64,000 nucleotides of DNA. It comes from Vagococcus xieshaowenii. Its GTDB lineage: Bacteria > Bacillota > Bacilli > Lactobacillales > Vagococcaceae. Below are positions 9,944 to 18,538 of the stretch, piece after piece (positions within the stretch are counted from its first letter, which is position 1; each line of letters begins with the position of its first letter). The stretch lies in contig NZ_CP038865.1 in assembly GCF_004792515.1 (NCBI RefSeq), positions 1,763,501 to 1,827,500 on the forward strand, in the 5' to 3' direction. The translations under genes were made by a program, and so were the position numbers. The notes below the pieces were generated by a model, which saw only the letters and a list, made by a program, of their open reading frames with translations, made no database searches and was not told where the DNA came from.

Positions 9944-10354
9944 CTAATTCTCTTTATCTTGTAAGTTTAGCGCATTTTCAAACTTTAATGCTAATTGAAT
10001 ATTTACTTCTTTTTCCACTAAATTCGTGACATATTGTAATAAATCATTGGCTTCAATCAAACGTTGACGATACGTCACCACTAACGGATGCTCTTCAAAT
10101 TCTTTCATCAATACATCCGCTTTTTTTATGGCTTCACGTTCTGCAATAGGTTTGCCATAATGTGCAAACTTTACTGCTTGTTTCTGTTCATGTTTAATGG
10201 CTTCGGCAATCTCTAATAACTTTGGATGATTCTTAGCCTGATCCTCAATTGCTTTATACGCTATAATGATTGGATTCTCAGCTAGCTCTGCTAATAAATC
10301 TTGCAACGCGGCTTCAACCGTTTGTTCCATTTGAAATTTATCTGCTTCACTCAT
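9944..10354 (-). CDS. ricA: RicA / YmcA family regulator (YlbF/YmcA domain)
   Basis: A 136-aa, mostly helical cytoplasmic protein of the YlbF/YmcA (DUF964) family. In Bacillus, RicA works with RicF and RicT to stimulate RNase Y-dependent mRNA maturation. The sequence is a run of charged amphipathic helices, with no catalytic motif. Assignment to RicA rather than RicF rests on gene order: ymdB upstream and mutS downstream, as in Bacillus ymdB-ymcA-mutS. It begins 16 bp after ymdB. Confidence 0.8.
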   Translation of the reverse strand: MSEADKFQMEQTVEAALQDLLAELAENPIIIAYKAIEDQAKNHPKLLEIAEAIKHEQKQAVKFAHYGKPIAEREAIKKADVLMKEFEEHPLVVTYRQRLIEANDLLQYVTNLVEKEVNIQLALKFENALNLQDKEN

Positions 10355-10370
10355 GATTTATTCTCCATTA

Positions 10371-11171
10371 TTATCCTCTAAACGGATGATCTTCATTGAT
10401 TAATCCATTCGTAATTTTCGTTGCTTTTCCTGTTTTATCATTAATATCTATCACACAATATGACAGAATGCCTCGACCATGCTCAACTACTTCAAAACGA
10501 TGAGGTAAGGCTGTCATAAATTTATTAATAACATTATCACGTTGCATCCCTAAAATTCCATCATATGGTCCCGTCATACCCACATCTGTTAAATACGCTG
10601 TCCCTTGTGGTAAAATTCGGGCATCTGAGGTCTGAACATGCGTATGAGTTCCCACAACTGCTGATACTTGGCCATCTAAAAACCAACCAATCGCTTGCTT
10701 TTCACTTGTTGTTTCCGCATGAAAATCAACAAAAATAAACGGTGTACGTTTACGTGCTTCAGCTACTAATTCTTCGATTTTTGCAAATGGGTCATCAATT
10801 GGTGTCATGAATGTACGTCCTTGTAAGTTAATCACGGCTAGTTCAATTGCATTAACCTTCACATAGACAATCCCTGTTCCTGGTGTACTAGCTTCAGGAA
10901 AATTCGCTGGACGAACCATTTTAGGCGCACGGTCGATAAATTCAAAGATTTCTCGATTATCCCATGTATGATTGCCTAACGTTACAACGTCAGCGCCATC
11001 TTGTAACAGTTTTTTATAAATTTTCTCAGTAATACCACGACCACCGGCAGCATTTTCGCCGTTCACAATCGTTACCTGAGGTTTTTCTTTTTGTTTTAGT
11101 TTTGGGAGATATTCTGTAATTAAGTCTCTTCCTAAAGAACCCACTACATCTCCGACAAATAATATGCGCAT
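10371..11171 (-). CDS. ymdB: YmdB family 2',3'-cyclic-nucleotide phosphodiesterase
   Basis: A binuclear metallophosphoesterase of 266 aa (TIGR00282 type). The Bacillus member hydrolyses 2',3'-cyclic nucleotides and affects RNA-linked developmental choices. Metal-binding motifs are visible in order: GDVVGS (residue 7), NGENAAGG (38), GNHTWDN (66), VDFHAETTSEK (148) and GTHTHVQTSD (174). It is the first gene of the ymdB-ricA-mutS-mutL-maf-msrB run. In Bacillus rny lies just upstream. Here the upstream neighbour is instead the EIIA gene, separated by a terminator. Confidence 0.93.
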   Translation of the reverse strand: MRILFVGDVVGSLGRDLITEYLPKLKQKEKPQVTIVNGENAAGGRGITEKIYKKLLQDGADVVTLGNHTWDNREIFEFIDRAPKMVRPANFPEASTPGTGIVYVKVNAIELAVINLQGRTFMTPIDDPFAKIEELVAEARKRTPFIFVDFHAETTSEKQAIGWFLDGQVSAVVGTHTHVQTSDARILPQGTAYLTDVGMTGPYDGILGMQRDNVINKFMTALPHRFEVVEHGRGILSYCVIDINDKTGKATKITNGLINEDHPFRG

Positions 11172-11264
11172 TTACGCTTCCTCTTCTCTTTTTATCATCA
11201 TGTCTTATTTTATCAATAAATCGCCTTAATTAAAAGTAACGTATTTTTTAATGCTACTTATTTT

Positions 11265-11300
11265 ACAAAAAAACAGACTCCTTGAATAAGGAATCTGTTT
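11265..11300 (-). terminator. Intrinsic terminator after the EIIA gene
   Basis: A 13-bp stem with one G-T wobble (AAACAGATTCCTT and AAGGAGTCTGTTT as read on the minus strand), a 4-nt loop and a run of seven T on the minus strand. Confidence 0.88.
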
Positions 11301-11312
11301 GAATTCTAACTA

Positions 11313-11804
11313 TTAGGCAACTGTTACGGTTGCTACTTCTTCTTGAGCAGCTACTGCATGCTCGTTAACGGTTGAAACAGCACTTACTTTGTCCATGTTA
11401 GTTACGACTACTACAATCGTTGACGTCGTGTTAGTTTCGGCCAATTTAGCTAGATCCATGTTAGCTAATTTAGTTGCCGGTGTAACGGCTTGTCCTTCTG
11501 TTACAAATACCTCAAACGGTTCGCCTTTTAATTCTACCGTGTCGATTCCCATATGAACTAAAATTTCTAAACCTTCTTCAGTTTCAATCGTAATTGCATG
11601 CTTTGTTGGAAAAACACTCACGACTTTCCCTACTACTGGTGCGAATACTTCTTCCGTTTCAGGTTTTACGGCATAACCATCACCTAACATTTTAGATGAA
11701 AAGACACCATCGCCTACTGCTTCCAGTGGAATAGCTGTTCCTTTAGCGACTGCGTGAAATGATACTGTTGTTTCTTTTTTATTTTTTTTGAATAATCCAA
11801 ACAT
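11313..11804 (-). CDS. crr: Stand-alone PTS glucose-type EIIA (EIIA-Glc)
   Basis: A soluble phosphocarrier of the glucose PTS family that takes phosphate from HPr and passes it to a membrane IICB partner. The 163-aa protein has the two family histidines: His69 in VFPTKHAIT and the phospho-acceptor His84 in EILVHMGIDTVELKG. The C-terminal 40 residues are Ala/Val-rich and less conserved. A strong AGGAGG ribosome binding site precedes the ATG. It follows glcT by 21 bp, and the two are probably co-transcribed and regulated by antitermination. No IICB permease is linked, so it may serve permeases encoded elsewhere. Confidence 0.9.
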   Translation of the reverse strand: MFGLFKKNKKETTVSFHAVAKGTAIPLEAVGDGVFSSKMLGDGYAVKPETEEVFAPVVGKVVSVFPTKHAITIETEEGLEILVHMGIDTVELKGEPFEVFVTEGQAVTPATKLANMDLAKLAETNTTSTIVVVVTNMDKVSAVSTVNEHAVAAQEEVATVTVA

Positions 11805-11825
11805 GATGTTGCCTCCTAATATTTT

Positions 11826-12677
11826 TTATTCTTTATGATCAGATGATTGTACCTGATTTTTTAAACGTTCAATATGTAACGTTAGATAACCAATTTCCTC
11901 GCTAGGAATGTTGAGATGATAATAATGATTGATAGACGATGTCACATCTAAAGCGATTTGATAACTTGCTTCATACTTCGTTTTAACGATATCTAGAACA
12001 TCTTGATCCATACTATGTAACTTTCCTTGATAGACACGTTCAATCGCGTAACGTAAATGCAAGACCAAACGAGAATAATCTAGACTGTTAGACATTTTTG
12101 AAAAATCAATCGCCAAACGCTCACCAATTAGTTCCACCATTTCGGAAACGATGGTCACTTCCCGTAAGCTTTTAGATGGATTGGTTTTACCGTTAATGGC
12201 ACTATGAAAATGAATCGCAATATACGCGGCTTCATCTAAAGGGAAATCTAAAGAAAAATGTTTCTTCAAACGAGCCACTGCCCACTGTGCTATTCTGAAT
12301 TCATCCGGATACATGATCTGAATTTCATTCAATAATTTATTTTGCATAATGATGCCTGATTTCATTCTTTCTACCGCAAAAGCAATATGATCGGCTAAGA
12401 CTAAGTGAATATGTTCGTTCATGTTAAGGTTCAACGCTTTTTCTGCTTCTGCGATAATTTCTTCTGAAATAATAAAAAATTCCGGATGAATATGTTCTAA
12501 TAGTTGCATCATCTTATTTTTACTTTCATCCGTCACATATACACGTTCCACTTCTTCTGGACGAATCACATCATGACGCTTTCGGGAAAACCCAATCCCT
12601 TTACCTGTCACAATCTTATCTTGTCCCTCATCACATACAAGTACAGCATTTTGATTGAATACTTTTAATACTTTCAT
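11826..12677 (-). CDS. glcT: BglG-family transcription antiterminator, GlcT-like
   Basis: An RNA-binding antiterminator whose activity is set by PTS phosphorylation. The layout is an N-terminal CAT RNA-binding domain (residues 1-55, with NAVLV and KGIGF segments) followed by two PRD domains with conserved histidines (NEHIHLVLADHIAFA near 90, IAIHFHSA near 160, YLTLHIERL near 270). The NEHIH...DHIAFA and YPDE segments resemble Bacillus GlcT more than LicT or SacY. The ATG at 12677 is chosen because AAGGAG lies just upstream and the protein then begins MKVLKVFNQN as in the family; a longer frame runs 20 codons further upstream through a leader hairpin. It is followed by the EIIA-Glc gene. Confidence 0.85.
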   Translation of the reverse strand: MKVLKVFNQNAVLVCDEGQDKIVTGKGIGFSRKRHDVIRPEEVERVYVTDESKNKMMQLLEHIHPEFFIISEEIIAEAEKALNLNMNEHIHLVLADHIAFAVERMKSGIIMQNKLLNEIQIMYPDEFRIAQWAVARLKKHFSLDFPLDEAAYIAIHFHSAINGKTNPSKSLREVTIVSEMVELIGERLAIDFSKMSNSLDYSRLVLHLRYAIERVYQGKLHSMDQDVLDIVKTKYEASYQIALDVTSSINHYYHLNIPSEEIGYLTLHIERLKNQVQSSDHKE

Positions 12678-12694
12678 AAACGTCTCCTTAACTA

Positions 12695-12731
12695 TAAAAA
12701 AATAGACACAGAAATAAGAGCTTGTGTTTCT
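12695..12731 (-). terminator. Candidate leader terminator upstream of glcT
   Basis: On the minus strand an AGAAACACA arm pairs with TGTGTCT (with a bulge) and is followed by seven T. It lies between the promoter and the glcT start codon, so it would attenuate glcT-crr unless antiterminated. Confidence 0.5.
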
Positions 12732-12748
12732 TTTCAAGTTCTTAGTTC

Positions 12749-12774
12749 CATGCCTAGTATTATCCAGTCACATG
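12749..12774 (-). promoter_or_regulatory. Candidate GlcT-binding antiterminator RNA (RAT)
   Basis: On the minus strand CATG pairs with a second CATG, and inside them CTGG pairs with CTAG around an ATAATA loop, leaving an asymmetric internal loop (TGA against G). The GACTGG...TAGGCATG bases resemble RAT elements of the ptsG type. It starts about 10 nt after the predicted transcription start. It does not visibly overlap the leader terminator stem, which is a weakness of this call. Confidence 0.42.
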
Positions 12775-12790
12775 TCTAGTATTTAACTAA

Positions 12791-12818
12791 ATTATAAAGG
12801 TTTCTGTTCAAAAATCAA
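12791..12818 (-). promoter_or_regulatory. Promoter of glcT-crr
   Basis: The -35 is TTGATT (12813-12818), followed by a 16-nt spacer and the -10 TATAAT (12791-12796), on the minus strand between ispE and glcT. Confidence 0.7.
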
Positions 12819-12829
12819 GAGATTTTTCA

Positions 12830-13684
12830 TTACTGATTAATCGTTCTCACTAAATGAACTTCCTTACAAAAACCACGAAACGCATTATACACACGTTTAG
12901 CACGTGAATAATTTTGACACAAACCAAAAACAGTGGGACCACTACCACTCATTAATGCCGCATCTGCTCCGTATTTAAGCATCTTGTCTTTAATTTCTCT
13001 TACCACTGGACGACGCATCATTGTCGCACGTTCCATTGAATTGCCCATCAAACTAATCATTTTATCGTAATCTTGTTCAATGATACTTGCTTTTAAACCT
13101 TGAATATCTGGATGTTCAATTCCTCGCATATCAAAATCCGCAAAAATCTTGCGAGTAGAGACACTAAACTGGGGCTTTACAATCACAACCCAACATTGTG
13201 GCATCGCTGGAATTGGCTGTACAATTTCACCACGACCAGCTACAAAGGCAGTTGTCCCATGAACACAATACGGGACGTCCGTTCCAACCTGAAAACCAAT
13301 CGCGCTCATTTCTTCTGTAGTCAAACCGAGATTCCATAACTTGTTAACCCCTCTTAGAACAGCAGCCGCATCACTACTACCCCCGCCAAGTCCAGCAGCT
13401 ACAGGAATCGTCTTTTTAATTTCAACAGACAGACCTTGTTTAATACCGAATTGCTCTTTTACTAGCGACACTGCTTGATACACATTATTCTTCTCATCCA
13501 CGGGTAAAAAAGTCGCATTTGTTCGTACGATAATCTGGTCCTTTGGCAATTCATTGATTATTAACTTATCTGCTAAATCGACACTTGCCATAATCATTTC
13601 TAGGTCATGATAGCCATCTTCACGCTTACGAAGAACATCTAAGCCTAGATTGATTTTAGCTGGCGCTTTTTCAATGATTTCCAT
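12830..13684 (-). CDS. ispE: IspE, 4-diphosphocytidyl-2-C-methyl-D-erythritol kinase
   Basis: A GHMP kinase of 284 aa which, in the MEP pathway, phosphorylates CDP-methylerythritol. The N-terminal APAKINLGLDV motif, the ATP-binding glycine loop PVAAGLGGGSSDAAA (residues about 93-107) and a C-terminal MSGSGPTVFGL motif are intact. ATG at 13684 is chosen because AAGGA lies upstream; the frame also extends three codons to a TTG. Enterococcaceae normally make isoprenoids by the mevalonate route, so this may be an orphan IspE with another role (inference from general knowledge; the rest of the genome is not visible). No other MEP gene is in the window. Confidence 0.9.
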   Translation of the reverse strand: MEIIEKAPAKINLGLDVLRKREDGYHDLEMIMASVDLADKLIINELPKDQIIVRTNATFLPVDEKNNVYQAVSLVKEQFGIKQGLSVEIKKTIPVAAGLGGGSSDAAAVLRGVNKLWNLGLTTEEMSAIGFQVGTDVPYCVHGTTAFVAGRGEIVQPIPAMPQCWVVIVKPQFSVSTRKIFADFDMRGIEHPDIQGLKASIIEQDYDKMISLMGNSMERATMMRRPVVREIKDKMLKYGADAALMSGSGPTVFGLCQNYSRAKRVYNAFRGFCKEVHLVRTINQ

Positions 13685-13773
13685 AGCTATCAATCCTTAC
13701 TAAATTTTATTAAGTTCATGATAACATATTTTAATAGTTGAGAAACTAAAAAAGAGCTTCAAACCAGCACGCT

Positions 13774-13817
13774 TATAAAAAAATAAACAAAGTGATGACA
13801 AAATCATCACTTTGTTT
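13774..13817 (-). terminator. Intrinsic terminator of the potABCD operon
   Basis: A perfect 14-bp stem (AAACAAAGTGATGA and complement) with a 5-nt loop, followed on the minus strand by ATTTTTTTAT. It lies beyond the tandem repeat, so the repeat is part of the pot transcript. Confidence 0.92.
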
Positions 13818-13885
13818 GTGGATTTGGTATTAGCTAGAAGAGACTTGTAGATATTCTGTAGCTTTCAAACAAAAGTTAAAAGCAT

Positions 13886-14141
13886 CCTCAAGCACTTTTC
13901 TCAATCCGGCTTTCGGAGGCTACTTTTTTCGACAATATGTTGTGACTCTCAAAAATTGTTGTACCATTTTCGTCGTCCCACGCATATTGCTCAAAAGTAA
14001 ACCGCCCCCTCAAGCACTTTTCTCAATCCGGCTTTCGGAGGCTACTTTTTTCGACAATATGTTGTGACTCTCAAAAATTGTTGTACCATTTTCGTCGTCC
14101 CACGCATATTGCTCAAAAGTAAACCGCTCCTCAAGCACTTT
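13886..14141. repeat. Tandem repeat, about 121 bp, 2.1 copies
   Basis: Copy 1 spans 13886-14007, copy 2 spans 14008-14128, and the first 13 bases recur at 14129-14141, ending exactly at the potD stop codon. The first two copies are identical as read for about 119 bases and differ only at the junction (CCGCCC against CCGCT). Small internal dyads are present (CCGGCTTTCGG; ACAATATGTTGT). Read on the minus strand from the codon after the potD stop, one copy is an open frame of 43 codons ending in TGA. The other copy is shifted by one base and is closed. Confidence 0.9.
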
Positions 14142-15215
14142 CTAGTTCCGATGCATCTTAAATTCTAAGAATAATTCATTATAAATACTTAGATAATCTA
14201 AGCCTAAATCTTCGTAAACTTCTAAATTATTAATGACTTCATCACTTGGATAAAATTGTTCATCGCTAGTGATTTCTTCAGGCATTAAGGCTAAAGCTTT
14301 TTTATTTGGTGTAGCATAACCAATATATTCAGCATTTTGTGCCGCATTTTCTGGCTCCAACATGAAATTAATAAAGTCATACGCACCATCAATATTTTTA
14401 GCGGTTTTAGGGATTACAATGTTATCAAACCATAGATTAGACCCTTCATTTGGGATCACATAGTGTAAATGTTCATTGCTATCAACCATTTCAGAGGCTT
14501 CTCCTGAAAATGTTACCGCAACTGTTGCTTCTTCATTAATCATATACATTTTGATTTCATCAGCAACAATCGCCTTGACACTTCCAGTTAATCGACTTAA
14601 TTTTTCTGATGCTTGTTTTAATTCCTTATCGTCTGTACTGTTCAATGAGTGACCGTCACTATTCAAGGCTAAGCCCATCACTTCACGAGCCCCATCAATT
14701 AACATCAAACTATTATGAACTTCTGGCTTCCACAAGTCATCCCAATGCTGAATATCTTCTTCATTGAATTGTTTATCATTATAAATAATTCCTAGCGTAC
14801 CCCAGAAATAAGGAATCGAGTATTGATTCCCTGGATCAAAATCTAAATTTAAGAAACGTGGATCGATTTCATCAATCCCTTTGATTTTAGAATAATCTAG
14901 AGGATGTAACATCTCTTCTTTCATCATTTTCTGAATCATGTATTCACTTGGAATCGTTAAGTCATAAGACGTTCCACCTTGTTTAATTTTGGTAAACATC
15001 GCTTCATTTGAGTCAAATGTTTCATAACTTACTTTATAACCTGTTTCTTGCTCGAATTTCTTAATTAAATCAGGGTCAATGTAGTCTCCCCAGTTATAAA
15101 TCGTTAAGGTATTGCTACCCGTATGACCTTGTGAGGTACGCATATGACGACCTGTAAAGAAGAGTACTGCAATAATGGCAATAATGCCGATTAAAAGAAC
15201 TTTTAATTTTTTCAT
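14142..15215 (-). CDS. potD: Spermidine/putrescine ABC transporter substrate-binding protein PotD
   Basis: Captures polyamines outside the membrane and delivers them to PotBC. The 357-aa protein has an N-terminal hydrophobic segment (residues 5-21) and then the family start LTIYNWGDYIDPDLI, with later motifs SYDLTIPSEYMI and YSIPYFWGTLGI. There is no cysteine near the membrane segment, so no lipobox is present. The protein is probably held by an uncleaved signal anchor rather than by a lipid, which is unusual for a Gram-positive binding protein. It overlaps potC by 4 bp and is last in the operon. Confidence 0.93.
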   Translation of the reverse strand: MKKLKVLLIGIIAIIAVLFFTGRHMRTSQGHTGSNTLTIYNWGDYIDPDLIKKFEQETGYKVSYETFDSNEAMFTKIKQGGTSYDLTIPSEYMIQKMMKEEMLHPLDYSKIKGIDEIDPRFLNLDFDPGNQYSIPYFWGTLGIIYNDKQFNEEDIQHWDDLWKPEVHNSLMLIDGAREVMGLALNSDGHSLNSTDDKELKQASEKLSRLTGSVKAIVADEIKMYMINEEATVAVTFSGEASEMVDSNEHLHYVIPNEGSNLWFDNIVIPKTAKNIDGAYDFINFMLEPENAAQNAEYIGYATPNKKALALMPEEITSDEQFYPSDEVINNLEVYEDLGLDYLSIYNELFLEFKMHRN

Positions 15216-16042
15216 AGTAAGTCAGCCACCTCTTTTTGTTTCTTACCATTCAGACGTTGTTTTTTCGTTGTATTCTCTTGGCTGATGAAATAGTAGCCGG
15301 CTACTAACAACATAGAGAATAAGAATAATAACGTACTTAGCGCATTGATTTCTAAACTAATCCCTTGACGCGCACGTGAATAGATTTCAACTGCTAACGT
15401 TGAAAAACCGTTACCTGTAACGAAAAAAGTTACCGCAAAATCATCTAATGAATACGTAAAAGCCATGAAATAACCGGCAATAATACCCGGTGTGATGAAT
15501 GGCACAATCACTTTACGAATAATTTGCCAATTAGTTGCACCCAAGTCTTTGGCGGCATCGACTAATGACGGATTCATTTCTTTTAATTTCGGTAAAACCA
15601 TTAACACCACAATAGGAATACTAAACGCAACATGGGATAACATAACCGAAAGAAAATTCAAACTAATGCCTAGCATAGTAAAGAAGATTAAAAAACTTGC
15701 CCCAATAATAACGTCAGGCGACACCATCAAAATATTGTTTAAACTTAGTAACAAGTTACGACGCTCTACTTTTTTAGTGTAGTAGATCATCATCGCACCA
15801 AACGTACCGATTACGGTTGCAATTAACGCAGATAGGAACGCTAATAAGAACGTGTCCGCTACAATTAATAATAAGCGTTTATCTTCGAATAACGCTTGAT
15901 AATGTTCCCACGTAAAACCTGTAAAACCGTTCATATCACCACCGGCATTAAACGAGTAAAACGTTAAGTAAAAAATAGGTAAATACAAAATCACAAAAAC
16001 TAAAAGTAAATATAAGTTAGACCACTTGAATGATTTTTTCAT
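15212..16042 (-). CDS. potC: Polyamine ABC transporter permease PotC
   Basis: One of the two membrane permease subunits of the spermidine/putrescine importer. The 276-aa protein has about six transmembrane helices and the coupling EAA loop for contact with PotA, seen as DAAKDLGATNWQIIRKVIVPFITPGI (written here by its ends; Asp162-Ile187 region). The YSLDDFAVTFF segment typical of PotC is also present. It overlaps potB by 1 bp and potD by 4 bp, showing translational coupling. Confidence 0.94.
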   Translation of the reverse strand: MKKSFKWSNLYLLLVFVILYLPIFYLTFYSFNAGGDMNGFTGFTWEHYQALFEDKRLLLIVADTFLLAFLSALIATVIGTFGAMMIYYTKKVERRNLLLSLNNILMVSPDVIIGASFLIFFTMLGISLNFLSVMLSHVAFSIPIVVLMVLPKLKEMNPSLVDAAKDLGATNWQIIRKVIVPFITPGIIAGYFMAFTYSLDDFAVTFFVTGNGFSTLAVEIYSRARQGISLEINALSTLLFLFSMLLVAGYYFISQENTTKKQRLNGKKQKEVADLL

Positions 16043-16854
16043 TACTTCACTTTCACTCCTTTACGTTTTTTCTCACCGGTTGCCGTCATAATAAGTAGCA
16101 TCGCAACGATTAATACCACGCCAATCGTCGATCCCATTCCCCAGTTTTGTGTCACCATGAAGTGTTCTTCAATAGCTGTCCCTAGCGTAATCACACGATT
16201 ACCACCAATCAAACGCGTCAACATGAATAAACTTAACGATGGGATGAATACCGCTTGAACACCACTACGGACTCCGTTCATTGATAGTGGGAAAATTACA
16301 CGACGAAACGTTTGCCAACTATTAGCTCCTAAGTCACGACTTGCGCTAATTAATGATGGATTCAATTCTTCCAAGGCATTAAAAATAGGGATTACCATAA
16401 ACGGTATTTCAATATAAGCCGCTACCATGATAAAACTTAAATCAGTAAATAAAATTTGTTGACGTCCAATGCCCATAAAAGATAAAAAGTTGTTCACACT
16501 GCCATTAATACTAAAAATCCCAATAAACGCATAAGCTTTCAACAATAAATTAATCCATGTTGGTAAAATAATTAACATAAGCCATAGCTGTTTATGTTTT
16601 GTCTTGCTTAATAAATAAGCCGTTGGATAGCTAATAAGTAGTACAACTAGCGTGATTAGACCTGCGTAGATTAACGAATTCAACGTCATACGAAGACTCG
16701 TACTCGAGGTGAAATAGTTCTTATAGTTAGCTAGTGTAAAACCGCCACTACTATCTATAAATGAATAATAAACAATCAACAGTACCGGTGCGACAACAAA
16801 TAATAATAGCCATAATACATAAGGAATAGAATAAACACGTTTTGTATTGGTCAC
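16042..16854 (-). CDS. potB: Polyamine ABC transporter permease PotB
   Basis: The second permease subunit, 270 aa with about six transmembrane helices. The EAA loop reads SASRDLGANSWQTFRRVIFP near residue 165. Identification as PotB rather than PotC rests on the gene order potA-B-C-D and on the ITLGTAIEEHFMVTQNWG segment near the C-terminus, typical of PotB. The start codon lies 2 bp after the potA stop. Confidence 0.93.
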   Translation of the reverse strand: MTNTKRVYSIPYVLWLLLFVVAPVLLIVYYSFIDSSGGFTLANYKNYFTSSTSLRMTLNSLIYAGLITLVVLLISYPTAYLLSKTKHKQLWLMLIILPTWINLLLKAYAFIGIFSINGSVNNFLSFMGIGRQQILFTDLSFIMVAAYIEIPFMVIPIFNALEELNPSLISASRDLGANSWQTFRRVIFPLSMNGVRSGVQAVFIPSLSLFMLTRLIGGNRVITLGTAIEEHFMVTQNWGMGSTIGVVLIVAMLLIMTATGEKKRKGVKVK

Positions 16855-16856
16855 TG

Positions 16857-17963
16857 TTAGTCCTCCTCTTGCTCGTCATAACTTTCTAGACGGGCATCGA
16901 ATTCTTCTTCTGTTTCACCAAAACGCATCACGTGAATGTCTTCTGGCTCAAAGTATAACCCGACTTCTTCACCTTCTGTTGCTTTACGCGTTGAATGTAC
17001 TACCCACTCATTCCCATCCTCGTCATAACAAACAATTTCATAATGAACGCCACGGAATAGTTGCGTATCAACTTTAACTTTTAATTTACCTTTTTCAGTC
17101 GTCGTGATAAAAATATCTTCAGGACGTAACACTACTTCTACTGGCTCATTTTTGCGCATCCCGCTATCGGCACATTCGAATTCTTTGCCGACAAATTCTA
17201 CTAAGTTGTCCTCTTTCATAATTGCTTCAACAATATTACTTTCACCGATAAAGTCCGCCACATAACGGTTAATCGGTTCATCATAAATATCAACAGGTGA
17301 GCCACTTTGAACGATTTCCCCTTTATTCATAACAAAAATCTCATCACTCATCGCTAACGCTTCTTCTTGATCATGAGTAACAAAAATAAAGGTGATGCCT
17401 AAACGTTTTTGTAATTCACGTAATTCATATTGCATGTCTGTACGTAATTTTAAATCTAGTGCTGATAACGGCTCATCTAATAATAGCACTTCTGGTTCAT
17501 TGGCTAACGCTCGAGCAATAGCCACACGTTGGCGTTGTCCGCCAGACATTTCACTGATTTCACGATTCTCAAAACCAGTCAATTGAACCATTTTTAATAC
17601 TTCTGTGACTTTTGCTTCAATCTCTTTTTTCGGCATTTTCTTCAAGCTCAAGCCAAACGCGATATTGTCAAATACATTCAAATGTGGAAATAATGCATAA
17701 TCCTGAAAAACAGTATTTACTTTACGTTTATTAGCTGGAATATCGTTGACACGCTTGCCTTCTAAACGGATATCTCCTGTATCTGCTTCAATAAACCCTG
17801 CAATCAAGCGTAAAATGGTCGTTTTACCACAACCAGATGGGCCTAATAGCGTATAAAATTTCCCTTGCTCAATATCAAAACTCACATCTTTTAAAACGAC
17901 TTGCCCATCATATTCTTTACGGACATTATGAAAAGTAATAATGTTATTTGACACGTTTTCCAA
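16857..17963 (-). CDS. potA: Polyamine ABC transporter ATP-binding protein PotA
   Basis: The ATPase that powers polyamine import. The 368-aa protein has a full ABC domain: Walker [10 protein letters not shown] (near residue 38), signature [15 protein letters not shown] (near 137), Walker [12 protein letters not shown] and the His-switch THDQEEAL. It is followed by a C-terminal TOBE regulatory domain (residues about 280-350) with the REDIF-like [10 protein letters not shown] segment. The C-terminus is strongly acidic. It begins 9 bp after the XRE-cupin regulator and lies in the same operon. Confidence 0.95.
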   Translation of the reverse strand: MENVSNNIITFHNVRKEYDGQVVLKDVSFDIEQGKFYTLLGPSGCGKTTILRLIAGFIEADTGDIRLEGKRVNDIPANKRKVNTVFQDYALFPHLNVFDNIAFGLSLKKMPKKEIEAKVTEVLKMVQLTGFENREISEMSGGQRQRVAIARALANEPEVLLLDEPLSALDLKLRTDMQYELRELQKRLGITFIFVTHDQEEALAMSDEIFVMNKGEIVQSGSPVDIYDEPINRYVADFIGESNIVEAIMKEDNLVEFVGKEFECADSGMRKNEPVEVVLRPEDIFITTTEKGKLKVKVDTQLFRGVHYEIVCYDEDGNEWVVHSTRKATEGEEVGLYFEPEDIHVMRFGETEEEFDARLESYDEQEED

Positions 17964-17972
17964 CCTCTTTTC

Positions 17973-18515
17973 TTATAAATAGGAATCTGTCGCAACTAAT
18001 AGTAAGCGGCTCGTTCCTTGATAATTATTTTTAATTTGGTGCGTTTCTGTTGCTTGATAATAAATGGTTTCACCTTCACGTGCATAATAACGACGTAGCC
18101 CAATTTCAATACATACCTCGCCTTCCATTACATAAGCAAAGGTATCTGAAAGCGATGGATCAAATGCTTTATACTCCCCATGCTCTGACAATGTTAAAAA
18201 AATCGGCTCCATATCATTTTCATTCGATTCTGGTACTAACCATTCAATCTGATATTTTTTGTCTTCATCAACAAATGATGTGCGATCTTCTTCTTTATAA
18301 ACAACCGTTTGTTCCCCTTGTTCTTCATTAAAGAACGTTTGTGGGGTTGATCCTAATACTTCTAATAGCGTAAAAAAAGTTTCCATAGAAGGCGAACTTA
18401 GATCGCGTTCTAGTTGACTAATATAGCCTTTCGTCAAATCGGTTCGTTCCCCTAGCTCCTCTTGGGTTAAACCTTTTTGAACACGAAGATTTTTTATTTT
18501 TTGGCCAATCTCCAT
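17973..18515 (-). CDS. XRE-family regulator with C-terminal cupin domain (pot operon regulator)
   Basis: A 180-aa DNA-binding regulator of the XRE-cupin class, often seen as the first gene of polyamine operons. Residues 5-60 form a helix-turn-helix (GLTQEELGERTDLTKGYISQ). Residues about 110-178 form a small cupin barrel (FAYVMEGEVCIEIG, YAREGETIYYQATETHQIKN) that probably senses a small ligand such as a polyamine. It is the promoter-proximal gene of potABCD, and two matching 21-bp dyads sit between the promoter and its start codon. The simplest model is an autorepressed polyamine-uptake operon (inference). Confidence 0.88.
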   Translation of the reverse strand: MEIGQKIKNLRVQKGLTQEELGERTDLTKGYISQLERDLSSPSMETFFTLLEVLGSTPQTFFNEEQGEQTVVYKEEDRTSFVDEDKKYQIEWLVPESNENDMEPIFLTLSEHGEYKAFDPSLSDTFAYVMEGEVCIEIGLRRYYAREGETIYYQATETHQIKNNYQGTSRLLLVATDSYL

Positions 18516-18538
18516 GATAACTCCTCCATTTCCTCCAA

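Larger units (their letters stand above)
13694..14141. other. 448-bp intergenic region between ispE and potD
   Basis: Holds the ispE upstream region (13694-13773), the pot operon terminator (13774-13817), about 68 bp with nothing recognised (13818-13885), and then a tandem repeat up to the potD stop codon. No tRNA or conserved gene is seen. Confidence 0.8.

Noticed and set aside
13886..14128. CRISPR array
   Set aside because: Only two long identical units with no spacers between them and no cas genes; it is a plain tandem duplication.
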